Part shown: piece after piece, positions 11,639 through 22,798 of the stretch
Layout: the number at the start of each line of letters is the position of its first letter
Numbering within the stretch: the stretch's first letter is position 1
From: Epiperipatus broadwayi
Lineage: Eukaryota > Onychophora > Udeonychophora > Euonychophora > Peripatidae
Assembly: GCA_028023455.1 (NCBI GenBank)
Contig: JAQFVV010006653.1
Span: 60,001 to 124,000, forward strand
Length of the DNA stretch: 64,000 nucleotides
Direction of reading: 5' to 3'
The notes under the pieces: model-generated
What the model was told of the DNA's origin: nothing
Seen by the model: the letters and a program-made list of their open reading frames with translations, nothing else
Databases searched by the model: none
Program-made: the position numbers and the translations under genes

Positions 11639-13858
11639 TGTACCACACTCAATCTATTCTGACACAGAGGGTGACACCAGATAACTATGTATCTGGAAAA
11701 TTTATTTGCTGTGATCAGAATGGATGATGATGATGATTTGCACCGACTAGACTCAGGGAGAAACAAGAGATCTTAAAATTGTTTAAACAATTGAGACACA
11801 AAAGCACCAAGACAAACGTCAGCCAAATTAAGTTAAAACAAATTTTAAAAATTTTATTAAGAGAAGATTTATAAGAAAAGTTTCTAATTGAACAAATAGG
11901 ATATGCCAGTACCAGAAAGACTAAACTCAATGCTCTGAAAGACTTACTAATCTTCTAATAAACGAATTATAAAGGGAGGAAACAAATTTCATTCAGCAGA
12001 GGAATCACCCAAACATTGGTTTTCCCATTCAGATATTTAAACAATACGTTCTTGAAATAAATCAACGAAACCAGTGCCGGTGAGCTTTCCGAGGCCCGAA
12101 AAAGGTGTCGGATCACGAATGTCATATGTCGGTAGAAGCTGTACCTATTATTATGTTGAAAATAAAGGTGACTGATTTACCTCAAGAACAATTGAAAAAT
12201 ATGATTGAAAATGAAAGGAAAACAAACAATTAAAACTGGTGAATCCCCAACCAAATTGTTGGCCAAAACTAATAATAATTAAAGGTCTCAATAGGAGACA
12301 AGAAATCATTAGAAACCCAGTTACGTCTGCCCCAGCAATTAAAGAAAATGAATTACAAATAATTATAATTAAGAAATAAATTTATGACACAAGTTCTGAC
12401 TACACGCTCTGATAAATTTTAAGCTACACGTAAATACAAAATAAATCTATCGGAGAGTGCACATGAGTATGAAAATATGAAAGCTTTAAATACTTTAGCA
12501 GTGAAAGTCTCTCTCACCTGTGATTTACAAAGGGATAAATATTATCTTCCTGCTGGTGACTTATAAAATTAAAAATAAAAACAATTCGAGTTTCCGCTTT
12601 CAGAGATATAAGAAATGAAATCCCCACCTGCGGAAATTGAGACAGTAAAGTCGCCAGCCAAAAGATTTTTGGAGGTTTGCAAAAGTGCAAACACATTGTT
12701 TAAAATCAGTTATTAGCTACTAAAATAATGACAGGTAAGCATTTAAAATATACATGACTCCTAAAGCATTTATAACAATTTTTAGGCATAAAAATATAAA
12801 AACTCACACATCACTGTCCAATAAACAAAAATTGAAAGCAAACTTGGAATCTTAAAACTAAGATTCCAAGACACACAGCAAAATACAAGAAATCACAACA
12901 AATATTAAATATGATGTTACATATTGCTTAGGAATACAGATTTATAATTAGATTGAGCGGAGATTTAATTAAAAGAAATTTACCCTGGGAAAAATGAAAG
13001 AAAATTTTACCTTACAGTAAAATAGAGGTTGCATAGAGTGTGCACATTTATTTTAGTCCATTTTCAGGTCCTTTGACAATGGCAAGGTAGAGGCAGCGGA
13101 GTCTTGTTTATTTTAGGTGTTCATTGCAGGATTGAAGGAGAGTTGGTAGGCATGAGTCCGTCTTTTGAGTTAAATTAGCAAGACATCCTGATAATGGAAA
13201 AACTCAGAGCGGTAGATTCTGTCATCTGGTACAGCAATGAAGTCTTAATAATTGTAAGTTTTTAGCAGGAATTAAATGTCTGAACTGCTATCAAAACTCT
13301 GGATCACAACAGGCTGCAATCCAAGTGTGTAAAAGAATACGAACTTTCACTTGAGAAACAGATTGTCTAGTTAAGAATAAATAACAACTAACTCTCCAAA
13401 TTTTTGGGGCTATTTATACCTTGTTCCATTTTCTGCAAAACTAGCCTTGTTGTTGAATTCTACACCTTAGGCAGGGCAAATATTAATCTCCAGCTCAATC
13501 TAACCCAAGAATTCTACCCAGGGATTATTGAAACAAAAACAACAACACAAATCAAATCTCCGCTTCTTTTTAGAATGAGTTTACAATGGTTAAAAATAAA
13601 AGCAACAGGAATGTAATTAGTAAGCTTGCCTGTTTTCGGTTAAATTAATTAAAAGCAAGCGGTGAAAGCAAACTATTTTAAAATAAATTGATAAATATTA
13701 AAATGATCCATTTTACATATAAATGTGTGTGTATTTTGATACACATATTCTTTTTAAATAATTAAAACTTTTTTTTTTTTTAATTTTAGAAACTTAACGA
13801 AATTAAAAGTTTTTAATTTCAGCAGTAAAACTCTTGAATCGGATATTAATCTGGTTCA
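11639..13858 (-). repeat. LTR 1 (3' LTR in gag orientation), uninterrupted
   Basis: Begins TGTACCA and ends GGTTCA on the plus strand. It aligns end to end with LTR 2 with scattered substitutions and a few small indels; for example, the tract near 12445 is shorter in LTR 2. It contains no coding sequence; ORFs such as 13404-13616 recur in LTR 2 only because the LTRs are copies. Confidence 0.82.
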
Positions 13859-14091
13859 ACTGCCTCAATACGTGATCAAAAAAAAAAAAAAAATTCCTGT
13901 AACTTTTTTTTTTTTTTAAACTGTTAACATTTTAAAAACTATTCTTAGAAATTCGGCTGAACATTTGCCCTGCACTCAGAAAAACAAAATAATATTTCCT
14001 TTTAAACATTTATCCATTCTCATTGATCATTAACAAATAAAAAAAATTTTTTTTTTCAAAACAATCCGTCCGATTACTAAACGCTGAACCC

Positions 14092-15027
14092 TTAACTCTT
14101 GTCCAGCATTTCTTTTGCTCTGTTTACTAACTTTCTTAAATAAGTTCCTTTCCCTTTCTTATATTTTACTTGCCTAGAATTTACAATTTTGTCTCTTTCT
14201 CGTTCAGTTCTATTTTCTAGCTCATATAACGGAAAACCGTTTTGCTGAACAAAACACCTTTCTAATAAGTGTCCCATTTTATTACTCGTACTATCAGCCT
14301 TAGTATACAGAAAGAATTTATCATCTAAGAACTTTTTGAATGTTTGATCTAAGATCCTTCTATATAAGGCTTCCATTTCAACTTTAAAATCATATTTCTT
14401 AATCTCTTTTTTAACTCTTTTCTTCTTTTCAAATTCATATTCAAAACAAGTAGTTATAAAAACCAATTTATTTTTAATTTCACATGGAGACTGTTTTACC
14501 TGATTTTCTGTCTTTACCTTATAACTTTCTTTTATTTCATTACCTACATTTTCTACATTTTCCATCATACTTTCTATTTGTACCCCATCTGTGCTTATTT
14601 CTATCTTTATTTTCATTTTCTCTGTCCTAACATTATCCTGTGCTACCTTAATTTCTATATCTTTTATAATGTCTACTTTTTCTACTTCCCAACTCTCTTT
14701 ACTCAACTCATTTTCCATAGTTTTTATAGCTTCCTGATTCTTCTCTACTTCTCCTAGTATTTCTCTTCTCATTTGTTTCATTTCCCTAATCATTTCTTCT
14801 TTTATTGCCTGCTGGCCCTGCTTAACTTCTCTAATTTCCTCCTTTATTTCCACTTTAAACTCTGCCATCATTGCTGGCTGACTTTTCATTTATATTACCA
14901 AATTCATCAACATCTTCATCATCATCTGTGACTCACTCTCTTCTTTTTCCACAATTTGAGGGTTTTTGAATGAGACAGGGCTTTCTTCTACACATGCCAC
15001 CCTGTCGCTTTCTTCATTGACTTCCAT
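14092..15027 (-). pseudogene. Gag-like ORF of the LTR element, one in-frame stop
   Basis: Read from ATG 15027 to the stop just below 14092, about 311 codons, with one in-frame TAA directly before the second ATG (14889). The uninterrupted distal part is 265 residues. It is very rich in Glu and Lys, with long helical coiled-coil character over roughly its first 110 residues (repeats such as EIKEEIREVKQGQQAIKEE). A basic C-terminus follows (about residues 170-265: FKKFLDDKFFLYTKAD, LYELENRTERERD). No CCHC zinc knuckle is seen. Position between LTRs and coiled-coil composition suggest a gag/capsid-like protein; homology was not tested. Plus-strand ORFs are absent here, so strand choice is secure. 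Confidence 0.6.
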
Positions 15028-15510
15028 TTTTACACAAGGCTAAACTCACTATTAACTTTTTCTTTTTTTTTTAAATTAATCTAAAAGTGAATACAACACT
15101 ATTTTCTATTTATTAATTATTTTCTGTTCACTAATTATTTATATGCAAAAAGATAACAAACTATTTTTTTTTAACACTTTTAAATTCGAAAAATTAACTC
15201 TGAAAGATTTTCATCTAAAAGAAATGATATTTACTATTTATTGTTTCTAAGCTATTTCATATAAAAAGATGAACTATATTTAACTCTTCAAAAACAAATT
15301 AACTCCGACAGACTTTTTAGAAAATACGCTTTTTACTGTTTTTAAATTGTTTCATATAAAAAGAAGATGAACCCCTTTCTACCAAACTTGCTCCAACTAT
15401 ACCTGCAATAATTAACAAAACTGACCTCCACCTACTAAATCTTGCCTCTTACACCTGAAATCTTTCTCAATTGTCTAAACAAAATCAAATGCGGCTTGAA
15501 AACTCAAAGC

Positions 15511-15530
15511 CCTACATTGGCTGCGCTAAT
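15511..15530 (-). promoter_or_regulatory. Possible tRNA primer-binding site
   Basis: On the minus strand, about 12 nt inside the right LTR, the sequence reads TAGCGCAGCCAATGTAGGG. This resembles the TGGCGC...-type primer-binding sites of gypsy-like elements. Mismatches and the offset from the LTR edge make it tentative. Confidence 0.35.
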
Positions 15531-15806
15531 ATTACTATCCTATGTACCAGACACTCAATCTATTCTGACACAGAAGGCACCACTAGATAACTCTGTATTG
15601 TTTTATTGGAAAGAGGGAGTTATATAGTAAAGATGGGTTGCATTTAGGGAAAACAAGGAAGTGAAGTTTTAGGGAGTTTGATTTATAAAGATTTTTTCAG
15701 GAAACTTATAAAGGGATGTGGGTTTTTAAATTGTAATATTATTAAAAAGAATGGATGGAATATAAGAAGTAAGTAAAAGGAATTTGATTTTGATATAAAT
15801 ATAGAT

Positions 15807-16734
15807 ATGGAGAAGGAATGGGTTTGTAAAATTAATGGTAAGAAAGTAATTTATAAATGTAATGGAGAAGAAAGAATTAAAAGAATTTATAAAAGAGTAG
15901 TTAGGAAAGAAGAAATTGTTAAAATTGGGTTTTTGAATATGCAAGGTGGTAGGAGACCAGAAAAATGGATGGAATTAAATAAAACAATTGAAAATGAAGA
16001 GCTTGAGGTATTAGCAGTAGTGGAAACACATTTAAGAGAAGAAGAAGAACCTATTTTTGAACAGTTGGTATGGCAGGGTATAAATAGAAAGAAAAAGAAA
16101 AAAGGGGTAGTGGTATAGGTGTTATATCAAAAAAATATTTAAATATTGTTAAATGTCAAGAACATTTGTGGTTTGAAATAAGGTGGCTATAGTTTATATA
16201 GCTACTGGAGATAGTCAAATTATATTGGAGTGGAATAGTAACATATACGAATGTTTAGTTAAGGATATACAAAGTTTTAAAGTAAAGGGAAGAGAATAAT
16301 AGTTATAGTGGATATGAATGGACATATTGAAAAAAATTGATGATGTAGATAATAAAAATGGACAGCTTTTGAAGATTTTTTGTCAGAAAATGAATTTGAG
16401 TATTGGAAATTTATTAAATATTTATGAGGGACAATACACATGGTCCAGAAATAATATATTTCACACAATAGATTATGTATTGGTAGAGAAAGAGGGAATA
16501 AATAAAATACGGAAAATTAAGATGTTTGATAATGAAGAAAAAGTATGCACTAGTGATCATAATTTCATTGTAATTGAAATGGTTAGTAATGTGATGGAGA
16601 ATAGAAATAAAAGTAGAAATAATAGTGAAAGATGTGGATTGAGAGTGAATGATAAGAATAAGTTGGAAGAGTATAAAATACAAGTTGAAGAAATAATGGA
16701 AGAGTGGGTTGGGGATGAGTATAAGGACTGGTGA
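15807..16734 (+). pseudogene. LINE B endonuclease domain, frameshifted
   Basis: The N-terminal piece (15807-16118) contains IGFLNMQGGR and VVETHLREEEE, the first endonuclease blocks; VETH supplies the catalytic Glu. About 200 bp of frame-shifted sequence follows (16119-16317), including 'ATGAATGGACATATTG', the DMNGHI block that replaces GDFN. The C-terminal piece (16318-16734) contains TWSRNNIFHTIDYVLV and TSDHNFIVIEM, whose Asp-His pair is the last catalytic block. At least two frameshifts separate the pieces. The family endonuclease nicks the target and exposes the 3' end that primes reverse transcription. Confidence 0.82.
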
Positions 16735-17051
16735 AAGAAGTAGAAAAAGTGGCAAATAGGGTTTTAGGTGAGAATATTCAGAAGAATAAAAGTAATAAAA
16801 AAATGAGAATTAGTAAAAGTGTAAAAGAAAGGAAAAAAGTATATAGAGAATATAAGTGTGCTATTAAGAATAAGGAAAGTGAAAAAGATATTAATGCTAA
16901 ATGGGAAAAGTATTTAGAAAAGAAGAAGTTGGCTAAAATAGATATTTATAGAGAGAGAATGAAATTGAATAGTAAATTGTTGGAGGATATTAATAAAAGT
17001 GAAAGAGATGGGAGTAAAAAATTTTGGAATTATATTAAAAGGAGAAATTAG
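16731..17051 (+). pseudogene. LINE B linker between endonuclease and RT, ends in a duplication-made stop
   Basis: A lysine-rich stretch of 106 codons linking endonuclease and RT. It continues into the first copy of the 110-bp duplication and stops at TAG right after the first IKRRN. The next copy is in a different frame because 110 is not a multiple of 3. Confidence 0.75.
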
Positions 17052-17158
17052 ATATTTATAGAGAGAGAATGAAATTGAATAGTAAATTGTTGGAGGATAT
17101 TAATAAAAGTGAAAGAGATGGGAGTAAAAAATTTTGGAATTATATTAAAAGGAGAAAT
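16939..17158 (+). repeat. Exact 110-bp tandem duplication inside LINE B
   Basis: 16939-17048 is repeated without a visible difference at 17049-17158. It duplicates the coding segment for IYRERMKLNSKLLEDIN onward and breaks the reading frame. Exact identity suggests a recent event or an assembly artefact. Confidence 0.93.
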
Positions 17159-18964
17159 GTAGGGGAGAGAGAGTTAGTATTACTAGATGATGAGGGAATA
17201 GAATGTAGATCTAGAGAAGATTTAGAGAGAATCTTAAATAGTTATGTAGTAAATATAGAAAGGATGTTAGATGAAAATGATAGAGTGTTAGAAAATATGA
17301 AAGAATATAGTAATGGGAATATTAGGTTTTCAGAAAATGAACTAAATGAGGTAGAGAAGAAATTGAAAAGTGGGAAGGCAAGAGGTTTAAATGGATGGGC
17401 AGCAAAGATGGTAATGAATTTAGGATATAGGGCAAAAGTAAAGTTATTATCCTGTTTTAATAAAATGGCATAGAATAGAGTTTTCCCAAGTAGTTGGAGT
17501 AATACAAGAGTAAGGTTATTATTTAAAGGAAAGGGTAAGGATCATAGAAAGTTGAATAATTATAGACCAATAGTGGTAACATCAGTTTTATATAAAGTTT
17601 TCTTGTATATGGTGGCTAGTAGAGTTGTAAAATGGATGGAAGGGAATAATGTAGTGGGGGAAATGCAAGGAGGTTTTAAATTAGATAGGCATATAGGAGA
17701 TAGTTTATTTGTAGTTACACAACTTATGGATATGAGTAGGAATTCAGGTAAACAGTTATATATGAGTTTTATAGATATAGAGAAGGCATATGACAGAGTA
17801 AATAAAAATAGATTATGGATACATTTAGCAAATTTGGGAATGGATGAAGCTTTAATAGATATTATTAAGAAATTATATGAAAATAATTATTATATATATC
17901 AATTAGGGAATATAGAATCAGTTAAAGTTAAAAATGGGGTGGGACTAAGGCAAGGATGCCCTATGTCACCTATTTTGTTTGTGTTGTATTTGAGTGAAAT
18001 GGAAAGAGCAATAGAAAGATTAGCAAGAGGGATAGAGATACCGTTAATAGGTAGTAAGGGAGTATATATTTTGTCAGGTCTTTTTTTTGCGGATGATATA
18101 TTTTTATGTGCAGAAAAAAGAGAAGATATGGAAGTTATGTTGAGGACATGTGCAAGGGTGGGTAAAGAGATGGGGATTAAATTTAGTGAAGAAAAATCAA
18201 ATATAATGATGGTTAATACTGGGGAAAGAGAAGATGTAGAATTTTTATTGGGAGATATTAAGTTAAGTGTGGTGAATAGATATTGTTATTTGGGAATTAT
18301 TTTAAGTAATCAGAAAAATTATTTGGATGAATGGGAGAAAAAATTGATAAATGAAGCAAAGAAAAGAAAGGGATTGATAAAGAAATTAATAGTGTTTTCA
18401 TATAATAAATATGATGTAGCTAGAATTATATGGAAAGGAGTTGCAGTAGCAGGGTTAACATATGGTAATGATGCATTATATGTTAGTAAAAAGATATTAA
18501 ATTACTTAGAAAAAGCTCAAAGGGAAGTAGGAAGACATGCATTGGATGCAGAAGTATGGACAGCAAGGGAGGCAATTCAAGGAGAAATGGGATGGTCAAG
18601 TTTTCATATGAGAGATGCAAAAAGTAAAATGAAAATGTTTGGTAGATTGCAGTTTATGGATAATAAAAGAATAGCTAAAATAGTATTTAATTGGGTTATG
18701 AGTAAAGGGCAGGTAACAAGATGGGTGAGAAAGGTAATGCGGTATGCAAAAGATTTGGATAAAGTATTTATATCAGTATATTTGTACAAAAGATGGGATG
18801 ATTGTGTTAAGAGGATTGTTGAGTGTTATAGTAGTAAGGAATGGGATAAAAGAATAAATTTATTAATAAAGAATAGGGAGTTAGAGAGATGGAGAAATAG
18901 TATGGAGAGTAAAAAGAGTTTAAATATATATATAGAAATAAACAGAATATTAGGTGTGAGTTAA
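17069..18964 (+). pseudogene. LINE B reverse transcriptase, one premature stop
   Basis: One frame runs from 17069 to 18964 apart from a single TAG at 17471-17473 (after FNKMA). The long downstream ORF (17552-18964, 470 codons) starts in RT block 'NNYRPIVVTSVLYKVF'. It has SFIDIEKAYDRVN near residue 75, GLRQGCPMSPILF near 130 and the catalytic FFADDIFLC near 178, so both catalytic regions are intact. The thumb/C-terminal region contains LTYGNDALYV. RT copies element RNA from the nicked target end. A stop at 18962 separates it from the final domain. Confidence 0.88.
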
Positions 18965-18969
18965 TATAT

Positions 18970-19263
18970 GATAATAGTAAGGAAAGTAGTTTATTGTTTA
19001 AGGCTCAAATGGGATCTTTAGCTACAAAAGAATATACATGTAAATGGAAAAATATGGGTGATTTATTTTGTAAATTATGTAAGGAAGGAATAGAAAATAT
19101 TAGGCATTTGTTAATTGAATGTAAATGTTTGAAAACAGAAAGGGTACATATAATGAAGTTGTGGAAAAATAAATATGAAAAGAGTGATTATACAGAAAGT
19201 GAATTATTGGTTTTTATGTTGGGGTTGGGAAAAGATAAGGGGGATTTAGATATAAAGTTATAG
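18970..19263 (+). pseudogene. LINE B C-terminal Cys/His domain
   Basis: In a different frame from the RT. The clear portion from about 18994 contains CKLCKEGIENIRHLLIEC, a C-x2-C...H...C arrangement found at the C-terminus of several LINE clades and thought to bind nucleic acid. A frameshift plus stop upstream separates it from the RT. The 3' UTR and tail follow to 19426. Confidence 0.75.
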
Positions 19264-21566
19264 AGTTGGCAAAGGTTATGTTGTGGAAATGGGATAGAGC
19301 AGATTATGGGTAAATTTAGAGTGGTGAATGTAAAATAAAGTGACTAACAGGTTTATCTGGGTATAATTGCTGAGACATTCTTGACTTCGTTTAAGGAGAA
19401 GCCATAATACATCACATCACATCACATGGAAAATGTATTTACTGTGATCAGAATGGATGATGATGATGGTTTGCACCGATTAGACTCAGGGAGAAACAAG
19501 AGATCTTAAAATTGTTTAGACAATTGAGACACAAAAGCATCAAGACAAATGTCAGCCAAATTAAGTTTAAACAAATTTCAAAAATTTTATTAAGAGAAGA
19601 TTTATAAGAAAAGTTCCTAATTGAACAAATAGGATTGGCTCAGGTGTGTACCTGAAAGACTAAACGCAATTCTCTGACAGATCTACTGATCTTCTAATAA
19701 ACGAATTATAAAGGGAGGAAACAAATTTCATTCAGCAGAGGATTTACTCAAACATTGGTTTTCCCATTCAGATATTTAAACAATACATTCTTGAAATAAA
19801 TCAATGAAACCAGTGCCAGCGAGCTTTCTGAGGCCCGAAAAGATGTCGAACCACGAATGACATATGTCAGTAGAAACTGCACCTATTATTATGTTTAAAA
19901 TAAAGGTGATCGATTTACCTCAAGAACAACTGAAAAATATGATTGAAAATGAAAGGAAAACAAACAATTAAAACTGGCAAATCCCCAACCAAATGGTTGG
20001 CCAAAACTAATAATAATTAAAGGTCTCAATAGGAGACAAGAAATCATTAGAAACCCAGTTACATCTGCCCCAACAATTAAAGAAAATGAATTACAAATAA
20101 TTATAATTAAGAAATAAATTTATGACACAAGTTCTGACTACACGCTCTGATAAATTTTAAGCTACACGTAAATACAGAGAGTGCACATGAGTATGAAAAT
20201 ATGAAAGCTTTAAATACTTTAGCAGTTAAGTCTCTCTCACCTGTGATTTACAAAGGGATAAATATTATCTTCCTGCTTACAAATAAAAACAATTCGAGTT
20301 TCCGCTTTCAGAGATATAAGAAATGAAATCCCCACCTGCGGAAAATTGGGACAGTAAAGTCGCCAGCCAAAAGATTTTTGGAGGTTTGCAAAAGTGCAAA
20401 GACAGTGTTTAAAATAAATTATTAGCTACTAAAATAATGACAGGTAAGCATTAAAATATACATGTCTGCTAAAGCATTTATAACAATTTTTAGGCATAAA
20501 AATATAAAAACTCACACGTCACTCTCCAATAAACAAAAATTGAAAGTAAACATGGATTCTTAAAACTGAGATTCCAAGACACACGGCAAAATACAAGAAA
20601 TCACAACAAATATTAAATATGATGTTACATATTGCTTAGGAATACATATTTATAATTAGATTGAGTGGAGATTTAATTAAAAGAAATTTACCCTGGGAAG
20701 AATAAAAGAAAATTTTATCTTACAGTAAAACATAATCCGCGTAGAGTGCGCATGTTTATTTTAGTCCATTTTCAGGTCCTTTGACAGTGGCAAGGTAGAG
20801 GCAGCAGGGTCTTGTTTATTTTAAGTGCTCATTGCAGGATTGAAGGAGAGTTGGCAGTCATGAGTCCGTCTTTTGAGTTAAATTAGCAACACATCCTGAT
20901 AATGGCAAAACTCAGAGTGGTAGATTTTGACATCTGGTACAGCAATGAAGTCTGTTAATAATTGTAAGTTTTTAGCAGGAATTAAATGTCTGAACTGCTA
21001 TCAAAATTCTGGATCACAACAGGCTGCAATCCAAGTGCTTAAAAGAATATGAACTTTCACTTGAGAAACAGATTGTCTAGTTAAGAATAAGTAACAACTA
21101 ACTCTCCAAATTTCCAGGACTATTTATACCTCGCTCCATTTCCCATGAAAACTAGCCTTGTTAAATTCTACACCTTAGGCAGGGCAAATATTAATCTCCA
21201 GTTCAATCTAACCCAAGAATTCTACCCAGGGATTATTGAAACAAAAACAACAACACAAATCAAATCTCCACTTTTTTTTAGAATGAGTTTACAATGGTTA
21301 AAAATAAAAGCAACAGGAATAAAATTAGTAAGCTTGCCTGTTTTCAATTAAATTAATTAAAAGCAAGCAGTGAAAGCAAACTATTTTAAAATAAATTGAT
21401 AAACATTAAAATGATCCGTTTTACATATAAACGTGTGTGTATTTTGATACACATATTCTTTTTAAATAATTAAAACTTTTTTTTTTTTTAATTTTAGAAA
21501 CTTAACGAAATTAAAAGTTTTTAATTTCGGCAGTAAAACTTTTAAATCGGATATTAATCCGGTTCA

Positions 21567-21570
21567 CTAT
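21567..21570. repeat. Target-site duplication CTAT (right)
   Basis: Matches 11635-11638 and lies immediately outside the GGTTCA end of the right LTR. Confidence 0.75.
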
Positions 21571-21687
21571 ATATATAAAATCCTTATTTTGTCTCCTTGT
21601 CTAAATGTATGTTTGTCTGTAACACTGTCAAATTCACAAAAATTGGAAAAAAATTTAAATTAAATTTGTTTTTATAAATAACCAAGT

Positions 21688-21697
21688 AAATCATCAT
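21688..21697. repeat. LINE A target-site duplication (left)
   Basis: AAATCATCAT, identical to 24993-25002, sits directly before the 5' end of the LINE. Part of it resembles the ATGATG tail on the other strand, so chance is not fully excluded. Confidence 0.7.
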
Positions 21698-22024
21698 GGC
21701 TGCAGAAAGGAGTTTTGCTATTAACTGAAAGGAGACCCTTTGATTCCTCTTGGAGGCCTTAAAGGAACCGAGCAGGGCAAATTCCTAATGTCCACTCCAT
21801 ACGTTCTTGTCATTGCAGCTGTTATTACTATGTGATTATTCATATAGTATAGGAACATGGATGGGCTGCTCACCAACACGCATTAGCCAGCGTGGTGAGT
21901 TTATTGGCTTTTTACCTCTGAGTTTAAGATCAAGAAACACCATGGTCTTTCTTCTCAGTGCCTGATAAGGCAGAATGAATGTTTGTGTAAATGATAAATA
22001 TTTTCCCAATACATATATACAATT

Positions 22025-22798
22025 ATGACAGACAAAAATAAAGCATGGCCCTTATTCCCAGGAGGCTGTAAAGTCACCAACCAAGGCAGCGGTTGGTGGC
22101 TGAAGGCGGAGGGTGCTAAGAATCCCCTGATTGCGGACCCAGGCTGCCATTTGATGATGACTTTTTATTTAGGTACTTACAACTGCAGATCACTTTCAAG
22201 TGAAGGAAGATTGCAAGAATTAGAAGAAGAACTCTCTTATATTAAATGGGACATTATTGGACTTTGTGAAGTTAGAAGAAAAGGTGAAGAGACAATTGAT
22301 TTAAAAAGTGGACATATACTCTATTATAAAGGCACAAATATTGGAAATACAAGTGGAGTAGGATTCATTATAAATAAAAAGTGGAAGAACAATATTGTGG
22401 AGATTGATGGTGTATCGGACAGAGTGGCAAGATTAGTTATACAACTTAATAGCAGATACCAAATGCAGATAATTCAGGTTTATGCCCCAACAAGTTCTCA
22501 TAGTGATGAAGTAGTAGAAGATTTTTATATGGATGTACAAAAGGCTTTTGATCAGAGTAAACACCATTTTAAAATTGTTATGGGAGACTTTAATGCTAGA
22601 ATTGGTAAAAAAATGAAAGATGAAAGTGCTGTGGGTAATTTTGGTTATGGTAATAGAAATGAGAGAGGACATAGACTTGTGGAGTTTGCAGAAAAAGAAA
22701 AACTTTATATTATGAATTCTTTTTTTGAGAAAAATGTTAAAGGAAATGGACATGGAAGCATCCAAATGAAGGTACAGCAGAATTGGATTATATTTTGA
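22025..22798 (+). CDS. LINE A endonuclease domain (ORF 5' part)
   Basis: 257 codons from ATG 22025; the true start could be a later Met (MMTFYLGTYN, about residue 43), where endonuclease homology begins. Visible blocks are TYNCRSLSSEGR (catalytic Asn), IIGLCEVRRKGE (catalytic Glu), QVYAPTSSHSDE and VMGDFNARIG (Asp/Asn). The last block, SDHRLV, lies after the frameshift in the next ORF. The final 15-20 residues (from KGNGHG) are out of frame: near 22736-22742 this copy has three A's where the copy at about 10108-10114 has four, a 1-nt loss. The protein nicks target DNA to start target-primed reverse transcription. Confidence 0.88.
   Translation: MTDKNKAWPLFPGGCKVTNQGSGWWLKAEGAKNPLIADPGCHLMMTFYLGTYNCRSLSSEGRLQELEEELSYIKWDIIGLCEVRRKGEETIDLKSGHILYYKGTNIGNTSGVGFIINKKWKNNIVEIDGVSDRVARLVIQLNSRYQMQIIQVYAPTSSHSDEVVEDFYMDVQKAFDQSKHHFKIVMGDFNARIGKKMKDESAVGNFGYGNRNERGHRLVEFAEKEKLYIMNSFFEKNVKGNGHGSIQMKVQQNWIIF

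Larger units (their letters stand above)
15599..19426 (+). mobile_element. LINE family B, near full-length copy
   Basis: A non-LTR retrotransposon with endonuclease, reverse transcriptase and a C-terminal Cys/His motif, ending in a short (CATCA)n-type tail at 19409-19426. Its 5' boundary is set by comparison with the uninterrupted LTR 1. No clear target duplication is visible. A truncated relative lies on the minus strand at 33303-34829. The family is clearly distinct from LINE A: another RT sequence, another tail and a C-terminal zinc-knuckle-like motif. The clade cannot be assigned by eye (I/Jockey/CR1-like). Codon use is extremely A+T-rich. Confidence 0.88.
11639..21566 (-). mobile_element. 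Non-autonomous LTR retrotransposon, interrupted by LINE B
   Basis: Two direct repeats of about 2.2 kb (11639-13858, and 15543-15598 joined to 19427-21566) flank a 1.7-kb internal region. The outer ends read TG...CA and the element is bracketed by a perfect 4-bp duplication, CTAT, at 11635-11638 and 21567-21570, as expected for an integrase-inserted Ty3/gypsy-type element. The internal region holds a minus-strand gag-like ORF and no protease, reverse transcriptase, RNase H or integrase, so it is a LARD-like non-autonomous element. LINE B (15599-19426) sits inside the right-hand LTR (the 5' LTR in gag orientation). A polypurine tract next to 13859 is not obvious. Confidence 0.8.
15543..21566 (-). 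repeat. LTR 2 (5' LTR in gag orientation), split by LINE B
   Basis: The outer part is 15543-15598 and the remainder 19427-21566. Joining the two recreates the order seen in LTR 1 around 11690-11700 (LTR 1 'gtatctggaaaa'; LTR 2 'gtat', then LINE B, then 'tggaaaa'). LINE B therefore inserted after the LTR element was in place. Confidence 0.8.

Noticed and set aside
13404-13616. ORF repeated at 21145-21351
   Set aside because: Repeated only because both lie in the LTRs; no protein features.
11120-21697. Inverted LINE A pair flanking the LTR element as one composite unit
   Set aside because: LINE A copy 2 has its own 10-bp target duplication and the LTR element its own 4-bp duplication, so these are independent insertions.
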